Of a stretch of 7,201 bases of DNA, positions 1 through 5,199 are shown one piece after another. A program made the translations under genes and the position numbers. Every line of letters begins with the position of its first letter. The stretch's first letter is position 1. The notes under the pieces are model-generated. The model was given only the letters and a program-made list of their open reading frames with translations. It did no database searches and was not told the DNA's origin. Origin of the DNA: an uncultured Porphyromonadaceae bacterium (GTDB lineage: Bacteria > Bacteroidota > Bacteroidia > Bacteroidales > Muribaculaceae). The stretch covers positions 1-7,201 of the forward strand of contig URWH01000093.1 in NCBI GenBank assembly GCA_900551515.1, in the 5' to 3' direction.

Positions 1-165
1 AAGCTTCTTATTTAAATGCTTTAAGAGCTGTAAAATCGCCCCCGTAGTCTGCGGGTCCAGAGCGCTGGTGGCCTCATCGAAAATAAGAATGCGCGGATTC
101 TTCAGGAATACTCTCGCGATGGAGAGACGCTGCTTCTGACCACCGGAGAGACGGGCACCACGTTC
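1..165 (-). pseudogene. Read-through remnant of the ABC gene: clostridial-type NBD joined to a MetN-like segment
   Basis: Translation in the same frame beyond the TGA at 166-168 stays open to the window edge and gives recognisable ABC ATPase sequence. It starts with ERGAR, then has the signature LSGGQ (150-136), [15 protein letters not shown] and Walker B ILIFDE (90-73). After ATSALD (72-55) an exporter should continue with something like TESE. Instead the sequence reads [18 protein letters not shown] (54-1), which resembles methionine importer ATPases (MetN, typically SALDP-TT-ILxLLKxIN-KLG). The reading frame is therefore conserved across a probable join between two unrelated ABC genes at their shared Walker B/D-loop DNA. 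The window also begins exactly on a HindIII site (AAGCTT), which may be chance or a clone end. A contig-end assembly or cloning chimera is the simplest reading. A decayed natural recombinant remains possible. Confidence 0.6.
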
Positions 166-1674
166 TCAGACAAAGGTTTCATACTGCTGTGGAAGTTCCA
201 TGATAAAGTCGTGGATGTTTGCACGTTTTGCAGCGGCAATGATCTCTTCGTCAGAGGCATCCGGTTTTCCGTAGGCAATATTGTCACGGATCGTTCCTGA
301 GAACAGGTAGACATCCTGCTGTACCATACCAATCTGTGAACGCAGGCTTTTCAGGGTGAGATGGCGGATATCCTGGTCGTCGATCGTAATGCGTCCGGCT
401 GTCACATCGTAGAAGCGGGGCAGCAGGTCGGCGAGTGTCGATTTGCCGCTGCCGCTCTGGCCCACGAGCGCCACGGTTTCGCCCGGGCGGATGCGTATGT
501 TGATGTCGCGGGCCACCGGCACCTCCTTGTCGTAGCCGAACGTAACATCGTCGTACACCACTTCGCCGCGGAGCTTGCCGATGTTCTGCGGATGCTCGGG
601 ATCGGCTATGGGGTTGACGGCGTTGAGTATCTTGTCTACGCGTTCCATCGAGGCGAGGCCTTTCTGGATGGTGTACATGGCCTTCGAGAGATCCTTGGCC
701 GGGTTGATGATGCTGTAGAAGATGACCAGATAGTAGATGAATTCGGGCGCGCTGATGTGCGACGAACCCGAAAGGATCAGAGTGCCGCCAAACCACAGTA
801 CGATGGCTATGGTGAACGTGCCCAGAAACTCGCTCATCGGGTGGGCGAGTGACTGGCGTCGGGCCACTTTGTTGGAGAGCTCGAAGAAGCGCTGCGTGCC
901 GCGGTGGAAGCGGTCGCATACTTTCTTCTCGGCGTTGAATGCCTTGATGATGCGCAGGCCGCCGAGCGTCTCCTCGATGTTGCTCATCAGGGAGCCCCAC
1001 TGTTCCTGCGTCTCGAGCGAAGCGCGCTTGAGGTGCTTGCCGATGCGGCCCATGGCCAGGCCGGCGATGGGCAGGAGCACGAGTACGAAGAGTGTGAGCT
1101 GCCAGCTCATGACCACCATCATGGTCAGGCATGCGATGATCATCACCGGATTCTTAAAAGCCATGTCGAGCGACGACATGATGGAGTTTTCGATCTCGGC
1201 GACATCGCCGCTCATGCGTGCCATCACGTCGCCCTTGCGCTCCGAGGTGAAAAATCCGATGGGCAGACGCACGATCTTGTCGTAGACGTGGTTGCGGATG
1301 TCGCGTACGATGCCCGAGCGCAACGGTATGATGAAATAGGACGCGAGATAGGCGCTGCCCGTCTTCAAGCCGGTAGAAACCACCAGCAGCACGCCGAGCA
1401 GTGCGAGGGTCGCCGAAGGACCCCAGGCTCTGATGGCCTCTTGAGTGAAATAGTAGAAATTGTTGATGAACACATCCTTAAAACTGCCGTCGGTAAGCGA
1501 CATGTAGCAGTAGACAGTGTCGTTGATCTGAAAGAGCATCTCCAGAATCGGCATTATCATGGCAAACGAAAAGAGCGTCAGCACTGCCGATAAAATGTTG
1601 AACAGGATGTTGAGCGCCAGATATTTCTTGTATGGCGGAACGAATCGTTTCAGTAGATTCCAGAGTTGACCCAT
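166..1674 (-). CDS. msbA: MsbA-like lipid A/LPS ABC exporter, interrupted by an in-frame stop and with a chimeric C-terminal domain
   Basis: The 502 residues match the type IV ABC exporter layout, with a membrane domain followed by a nucleotide-binding domain (NBD). In Bacteroidales these proteins run to about 600 residues and are thought to flip lipid A-core across the inner membrane. Hydrophobic helices lie near residues 19-41, 88-111, 176-190, 192-208, about 285-305 and about 312-328. Walker A (GQSGSGKS) is at 405-412, and the Q-loop lies in MVQQDVYLF at about 450-458. The ABC signature and Walker B come only after the TGA at 166-168, so the product as written could not form a working ATP site. 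Up to about residue 420 the protein looks Bacteroidales. After that (HLTLKSLRSQIGMVQQD, then IRDNIAYGKPDASDEE) it reads like a clostridial exporter, where a Bacteroidales MsbA would have a form like GNVNQEAILFNDT. The start fits the family N-terminus. The gene is divergent from lpxB, which supports a lipid A role. Exporter class is confident, MsbA function is likely, and integrity is doubtful. Confidence 0.8.
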   Translation of the reverse strand: MGQLWNLLKRFVPPYKKYLALNILFNILSAVLTLFSFAMIMPILEMLFQINDTVYCYMSLTDGSFKDVFINNFYYFTQEAIRAWGPSATLALLGVLLVVSTGLKTGSAYLASYFIIPLRSGIVRDIRNHVYDKIVRLPIGFFTSERKGDVMARMSGDVAEIENSIMSSLDMAFKNPVMIIACLTMMVVMSWQLTLFVLVLLPIAGLAMGRIGKHLKRASLETQEQWGSLMSNIEETLGGLRIIKAFNAEKKVCDRFHRGTQRFFELSNKVARRQSLAHPMSEFLGTFTIAIVLWFGGTLILSGSSHISAPEFIYYLVIFYSIINPAKDLSKAMYTIQKGLASMERVDKILNAVNPIADPEHPQNIGKLRGEVVYDDVTFGYDKEVPVARDINIRIRPGETVALVGQSGSGKSTLADLLPRFYDVTAGRITIDDQDIRHLTLKSLRSQIGMVQQDVYLFSGTIRDNIAYGKPDASDEEIIAAAKRANIHDFIMELPQQYETFV

Positions 1675-1735
1675 TGTGTGATATATGGTTTTTTAAGGGT
1701 GCGCTATTATGGTATGGCGGTTGATGTTTAGAATG

Positions 1736-1743
1736 CAAAATTA
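1736..1743 (-). promoter_or_regulatory. Putative -7 box of the msbA-like gene
   Basis: On the minus strand this reads TAATTTTG, a full match to the Bacteroidetes sigma-ABfr -7 consensus TAnnTTTG. Transcription would start near 1729, giving a leader of about 55 bases to the ATG at 1674. No good TTTG -33 element is seen at 19-21 bases upstream; only a weak TTAA/GTTA is present. The box overlaps the -33 position of the divergent lpxB promoter. Confidence 0.5.
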
Positions 1744-1772
1744 GCAAAAAATCCCGAAAAGTATTAACTTTG
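1741..1772 (+). promoter_or_regulatory. Putative lpxB promoter (Bacteroidetes -33/-7 type)
   Basis: TAACTTTG at 1765-1772 is a full match to TAnnTTTG. A TTAG at 1741-1744, one base from TTTG, sits 20 bases upstream, which is the expected spacing. The -7 box ends only 4 bases before the lpxB ATG (1777). With the usual 5-8 base distance to the start of transcription, the mRNA would begin at or within a few bases of the start codon, so it would be leaderless or nearly so. Confidence 0.55.
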
Positions 1773-1776
1773 AGCC

Positions 1777-2919
1777 ATGCATTACTTCATTTCGGCAGGA
1801 GAGCCTTCGGGCGACCTGCATGCGGCCGCTCTTATCGAGGGCCTGAAAAAAATTGATCCGCAGGCAATGTTCACCTTTCTGGGAGGTGATCTGATGTCGG
1901 CGGCAGTCGGTTGCGATCCGGTGATTCATTACCGGCGCATGGCTTTCATGGGCTTCAGCGAGGTGCTCCGCAACCTGCGCACCATATTCGCAAATCTCGC
2001 CACGGCGAAGAAGGCCGTCAGCTTGTCGCACTGCGATGCGCTGATCCTTGTCGACTATCCCAGCTTCAACCTCAAGCTGGCGCGGTATGCCCGCAAGGCC
2101 GGGATTCCGGTGTTTTATTTCATTGCCCCGAAGGTGTGGGCGTGGAAGGAATGGCGCGTGAAGCAGCTGCGGCGCGACGTGCGGCGGGTGCTTAGCATCT
2201 TGCCCTTCGAGGTCGATTATTTCCGCGGCAAGGATGTGAATGTGAGCTATGTGGGCAATCCGTCGCGCGAGGAGATTGATGCCCGTCTGGCGGTGATGCC
2301 GTCGCGTGAGGATTTCGTGAAGAGTCACGGGCTCGACGGCTCGAAGCCGCTGCTGGCGCTCGTCCCCGGCAGCCGTCGCGGCGAGATTAAAAACAACCTG
2401 CCGATCATGGACGCCGTGGCCCGGCTCCACCCCGACATGCAGGCTGTCGTTGCCGGCGCTCCCGGCATGAGCCGCGAATACTACGATGCGTTCACCACGC
2501 TGCCCGTGGTCGAAAATGCCACCTTCGACCTTATGCGGCATGCCGAGGCCGCGCTCGTCACCTCCGGCACCGCGACGCTCGAATGCGCTCTGGCCGGCAC
2601 GCCGCAGGTGGTGTGCTATCGTGCCAACGGTGTGAAACTCAGCTACAACATCATGAAGCATCTGCTGAAAGTGCGCTATGTGTCGCTGCCCAATCTCATC
2701 GCCAACGCCCCGGTCATACCCGAGATGCTCGTGCATCTGTGCACCGTCGAATCCGTCGACAGGGAGCTGACGGCCATACTCCCCGGCCCCACCGGCCGCG
2801 AGCGGCAGCTGGCCGGTTACGCAGCCATGCGTCAACGCCTCGGCACGGAAGCCGCTGCCGAAACCGCCGCACAAATTATTGTCAACGATCTCAAAGAGCT
2901 GAAAAATGGTGATAAATGA
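1777..2919 (+). CDS. lpxB: Lipid-A-disaccharide synthase
   Basis: LpxB is a GT-B glycosyltransferase (family GT19). It condenses UDP-2,3-diacylglucosamine with lipid X to give the tetra-acylated disaccharide-1-phosphate of lipid A, at the cytosolic face of the inner membrane. The 380 residues match the family length. Visible family blocks are ISAGEPSGDLH at 5-15, APKVWAWKEWR from 117, LPFEVDYF followed by YVGNP, VPGSRRGEI at 196-204, TSGTATLECAL from 262, and YVSLPNLIA further on. The start is well supported because the conserved N-terminal strand begins at residue 2. The stop codon lies inside the next gene (14-base overlap), so the two genes are probably co-transcribed and translationally coupled. 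The msbA-like gene runs divergently from the same short promoter region. No key motif is missing. Confidence 0.97.
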   Translation: MHYFISAGEPSGDLHAAALIEGLKKIDPQAMFTFLGGDLMSAAVGCDPVIHYRRMAFMGFSEVLRNLRTIFANLATAKKAVSLSHCDALILVDYPSFNLKLARYARKAGIPVFYFIAPKVWAWKEWRVKQLRRDVRRVLSILPFEVDYFRGKDVNVSYVGNPSREEIDARLAVMPSREDFVKSHGLDGSKPLLALVPGSRRGEIKNNLPIMDAVARLHPDMQAVVAGAPGMSREYYDAFTTLPVVENATFDLMRHAEAALVTSGTATLECALAGTPQVVCYRANGVKLSYNIMKHLLKVRYVSLPNLIANAPVIPEMLVHLCTVESVDRELTAILPGPTGRERQLAGYAAMRQRLGTEAAAETAAQIIVNDLKELKNGDK

Positions 2920-3439
2920 TATTTCTCCGCGCTACAGTGCGCTGATCGACAAGCTGAAACACAGCGACAAGAAACGTGTGCTCTTCATCTGCCTCGGCAA
3001 TATATGCCGGAGCCCTGCGGCTGAGGCCCTTATGCAGGAGGTGGTCGACGAACATCAGTCCGGCGCGCACTGGACCGTAGATTCGGCGGGCCTGGGCGAT
3101 TGGCATGTGGGCGATCAGCCCGATCCGCGCATGCGTGCCCATGCACGTCAGCGCGACCTGCAGCTCAACCATGTGTGCCGCCAGATCCGCGAATCGGATT
3201 TCGACGATTTCGACCTCATCATAGGCATGGATGCGTCAAACATTTCGCGACTCAATGATCTGGCCCCTACTGTCGAAGCGAAGGACAAAATCATGCCGAT
3301 GGCCGAATTTTTCGGCGATTACTCACGGTTCGACCATGTGCCCGATCCCTACTACGACGGCGCGCAAGGCTTTGAAACTGTGCTCGATATACTCACCGAT
3401 GCCACCCGCAATCTCTATGACACGATTTCCGACCGCTGA
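2906..3439 (+). CDS. Low-molecular-weight protein tyrosine phosphatase
   Basis: This is a cytosolic phosphatase of the LMW-PTP family, which hydrolyses phosphotyrosine through a cysteinyl-phosphate intermediate. The P-loop CLGNICRS at residues 29-36 fits C(X)5R(S/T), with nucleophile Cys29 and Arg35. The general-acid aspartate is in VPDPYYDG (Asp147). At 177 residues it is longer than the usual 150-160 because about 22 residues precede the KRVLFICLGN strand. The ATG at 2906 is the natural start (a GTG follows at 2909). Another ATG at 2916 is out of frame. The gene overlaps the end of lpxB by 14 bases. Family members such as Wzb partner with tyrosine kinases that control exopolysaccharide assembly. 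No kinase is visible here, so the substrate is unknown, and a link to LPS or envelope control is inferred only from the lpxB coupling. Confidence 0.93.
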   Translation: MVINDISPRYSALIDKLKHSDKKRVLFICLGNICRSPAAEALMQEVVDEHQSGAHWTVDSAGLGDWHVGDQPDPRMRAHARQRDLQLNHVCRQIRESDFDDFDLIIGMDASNISRLNDLAPTVEAKDKIMPMAEFFGDYSRFDHVPDPYYDGAQGFETVLDILTDATRNLYDTISDR

Positions 3440-3448
3440 CTTTGCGAC

Positions 3449-3480
3449 TTTTATGGCATGATGTTTGTTAGATATATTGG
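3449..3480 (+). promoter_or_regulatory. Possible slyD promoter
   Basis: TATATTGG at 3473-3480 matches TAnnTTTG except for one base. TTTT at 3449-3452 lies 20 bases upstream in the -33 position. Transcription would begin near 3487, leaving an A-rich leader of about 20 bases before the ATG at 3507. The 67-base gap after the phosphatase gene and its AT-rich character support a separate promoter, but each element is imperfect. Confidence 0.3.
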
Positions 3481-3506
3481 TATTTAAAATCAAAACGAAT
3501 ATAATT

Positions 3507-4103
3507 ATGGAAAAAATCGAACCAGGAAAATATGTCGAACTCGGCTACGATCTGTATCAGGTTGATGCCGACGGTGAAAAACTCGTACACCAGACCAATG
3601 CCGACGATCCCGAACGCTTCGTGTTCGGCGTGACCCGCGGCGTGATCGTGCCTCTGGAAAAGGCTATCGAAGGTCTTGAACCGGGCGCTGCTTTTGATGT
3701 GACCGTGAAATCGGCCGACGCTTTCGGCCCGCACGATCCCGAGCAGGTGGCCATTCTGCCCCGTGACATCTTTGAAATCGACGGCAAGTTTGACGCCAAC
3801 GTCGTGAAACCGGGCGCCATCCTGCCCATGATGACAGCCGACGGCTACCGCATCAACGGTGTCGTTGTGTCGGTCGACGACAAGGACGTGAAGATGGATT
3901 TCAACCACCCGCTCGCCGGCAAGGATGTGCGTTTCAAAGGCAACATCATCACCGTGCGCGACGCTACGCCCGAAGAGCTTAAGCCTCAGAGCGGTTGCGG
4001 TTGCGGCTGCAGCAGCTGCGGCGACGATTGCGGCGGCGATGACTGCGGTTGCGAAGGCGAAGGCCACCACTGCGGCGGCGATGCCTGCGGTTGCGGCAAG
4101 TGA
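3507..4103 (+). CDS. slyD: FKBP-type peptidyl-prolyl cis-trans isomerase, SlyD-like, with a cysteine-rich metal-binding tail
   Basis: SlyD-like proteins are cytosolic prolyl isomerases and chaperones. In E. coli, SlyD also binds nickel through its tail and supplies it to hydrogenase maturation. The 198 residues show a split FKBP core (about 1-76 and 132-160), with GVIVPLEKAIEGLEPG at 45-60 and DAFGPHDPE at 71-79. Between them is an insert-in-flap chaperone domain (about 77-131), followed by the family segment FNHPLAGKDVRF at 132-143. Residues 162-198 hold ten cysteines (164, 166, 168, 171, 175, 180, 182, 189, 194, 196), two histidines (187-188) and several acidic residues. The first 161 residues contain no cysteine. 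An in-frame ATG at 3465 would add 14 residues, but the ATG at 3507 fits the family N-terminus (MEKIEPGKYVEL) and the proposed promoter. The metal is not predictable; nickel, zinc or copper are possible. Confidence 0.92.
   Translation: MEKIEPGKYVELGYDLYQVDADGEKLVHQTNADDPERFVFGVTRGVIVPLEKAIEGLEPGAAFDVTVKSADAFGPHDPEQVAILPRDIFEIDGKFDANVVKPGAILPMMTADGYRINGVVVSVDDKDVKMDFNHPLAGKDVRFKGNIITVRDATPEELKPQSGCGCGCSSCGDDCGGDDCGCEGEGHHCGGDACGCGK
4029..4095 (+). repeat. Two-copy direct repeat in the slyD tail
   Basis: Two 25-base units at 4029-4053 and 4071-4095 differ at a single base and are offset by 42 bases (14 codons). They encode CGGDDCGC and CGGDACGC. The near identity at DNA level, including third codon positions, points to a recent in-frame duplication that expanded the cysteine tail. 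Confidence 0.85.
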
Positions 4104-4139
4104 CAGATCTACCCGGCCTATGGATAAAGAGCGGCACGT

Positions 4140-5165
4140 TCACGCTTCATCGCGCGACGTGTCGCTCTGTCGTGTCGGAGCGACGGCTTTTTCGCGCGGA
4201 TAGAAGATGTCGAAGAGGTCGGCCACCCACTGTGTGAACCCGGCGGGCAGCTTGGCCACGGCTGTGAAGAGCAGGCGCCAGTGCAGGCTGATGTTGTGCA
4301 GCTCCATGATGTGGCTGTTCACCTCGGGGAATGTCTTGAGCCAGCGCCGCACATCCTTGTCGCGGCCGCGCAGCATTTTCACTTTGGCGCAGAATTTCAG
4401 ATTGTTGAGGAATGCGTCGTATTCCTCCTGCATGTCATGCTCCACCATCCACTGCTCTACGAGCAGCGCTATGGCGAGATGATCCTCGAGCAGGCGTCCG
4501 CGCGAGCTTCGCGACAGCGATGCCGACGCCGGATTTTTCACGTAGTGATACACAGGTATATCTGTGAACCCCACAGATGGCTTCAGCGACATGACGCGGC
4601 TCACCACGCCGAGATCCTCCCAGCAGTCGAGGCCGTCGTAGGGCGCGATGCCGTTGTCGTCGAGCATCTTACGGCGCAACAGTTTGTTGCAGAGCGAGAA
4701 GTTGAGCGTGTCGACGGGCATGTCGTTGAGCGACGACGGCCGGCGTCGGAATCCCACCACCTTGTTTTTTTTGCCCTCTTCGGCATAATAGGGAGCCATC
4801 ACCACGTCGTGCCGCTTGCCGTCGGTGGCCCTGAGCATGATGTTGAGCGCGTCGCGGTCGAGATAATCGTCGGCGTCGCAGCGCATTACGTATTCGCCTG
4901 TGGCGTGGGCTATGCCGAGCGTGGTGGCATGGGCCGACCCGCGTCTGACTGGCGTCGAGACCAACCGGTGCCTCCCGGCAAATCCGGGGTTGAGGGCTAA
5001 GAAGTCCTGAATCACTTCCACGGTGCGGTCTGTGCTTCCGTCGTTGACGAAGATGTATTCGACCGATGTCAGCGACTGGCGATTGAGTGAGCGCAGAGTG
5101 CGTTCGATGGTCGTTTCGGCGTTGTGAAACACCACTATCAGGCTTATGTCGGGGGCTGAGGGCAT
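4140..5165 (-). CDS. Family 2 glycosyltransferase
   Basis: This is an inverting GT-A fold sugar transferase that uses a nucleotide-sugar donor. The N-terminus has the GT2 signature: ISLIVVFHNAETT at 7-19 and the nucleotide-binding strand EYIFVNDGSTD at 36-46. The metal-binding DxD is in RCDADDYLD (Asp97-Asp99). A likely catalytic acidic pair lies in DCWEDLGVV (Glu183-Asp184). The remaining 150 or so residues form a basic, helical C-terminal part with no strong membrane segment, so the enzyme is probably cytosolic or peripheral to the membrane. The length (341) fits GT2 enzymes of LPS or surface glycan synthesis; donor and acceptor cannot be read from sequence. It starts 34 bases after lpdA on the same strand, with no clear promoter or Shine-Dalgarno sequence between, so it may be the last gene of that operon. 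Its last 15 or so codons overlap the slyD terminator hairpin, and this short polar tail (TRQSDTSRDEA) does not look part of the catalytic fold. Confidence 0.9.
   Translation of the reverse strand: MPSAPDISLIVVFHNAETTIERTLRSLNRQSLTSVEYIFVNDGSTDRTVEVIQDFLALNPGFAGRHRLVSTPVRRGSAHATTLGIAHATGEYVMRCDADDYLDRDALNIMLRATDGKRHDVVMAPYYAEEGKKNKVVGFRRRPSSLNDMPVDTLNFSLCNKLLRRKMLDDNGIAPYDGLDCWEDLGVVSRVMSLKPSVGFTDIPVYHYVKNPASASLSRSSRGRLLEDHLAIALLVEQWMVEHDMQEEYDAFLNNLKFCAKVKMLRGRDKDVRRWLKTFPEVNSHIMELHNISLHWRLLFTAVAKLPAGFTQWVADLFDIFYPREKAVAPTRQSDTSRDEA
4161..4192 (+). terminator. Probable intrinsic terminator for slyD, inside the convergent glycosyltransferase gene
   Basis: GTCGCTCTG (4161-4169) can pair with CGGAGCGAC (4176-4184) in a 9-bp, GC-rich stem with one G-T wobble and a 6-base loop. 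GGC and then five T residues (4188-4192) follow on the plus strand. It begins 57 bases after the slyD stop codon. The reverse orientation has no T run after the hairpin, so it should act only on plus-strand transcripts. It overlaps the last codons of the minus-strand gene ending at 4140. Confidence 0.5.
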
Positions 5166-5199
5166 GATTGGATTGGCAGAGTTCAGACAGTATAACGCT

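Noticed and set aside
166..168. TGA read as glycine or selenocysteine (recoding)
   Set aside because: TGA is the ordinary stop of all six other genes here (lpxB, the phosphatase, slyD, the glycosyltransferase, lpdA, gcvPB). No selenocysteine hairpin is evident, and the family residue at this site is Gly, not Cys. UGA-as-Gly codes are known from Gracilibacteria/SR1, not from this kind of genome.
361..1593. Several plus-strand open frames opposite the ABC exporter (up to 229 codons)
   Set aside because: Their composition mirrors the exporter codons and no recognisable motifs appear. The exporter itself is supported by helices and Walker A.
1741..2874. Long open frame on the minus strand opposite lpxB (377 codons)
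   Set aside because: It is the antisense of a clearly conserved lpxB in a GC-rich gene. The translation is rich in His, Arg and Gly, shows no family motif, and has the low-complexity look of a shadow frame.
3465..3506. Upstream ATG of slyD adding 14 residues
   Set aside because: The added stretch (MLDILVFKIKTNII) is not family-like, is encoded by AT-rich DNA that holds the likely promoter, and precedes a good family start at 3507.
3468..4070. Alanine- and valine-rich minus-strand open frame opposite slyD
   Set aside because: Its Ala/Thr runs are the mirror image of the Cys/Gly codons in the slyD tail, and it shows no independent motif.
5166..5180. Short GATTG-GATTGG direct repeat before the glycosyltransferase gene
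   Set aside because: It is too short to separate from chance and has no partner sites in the window.
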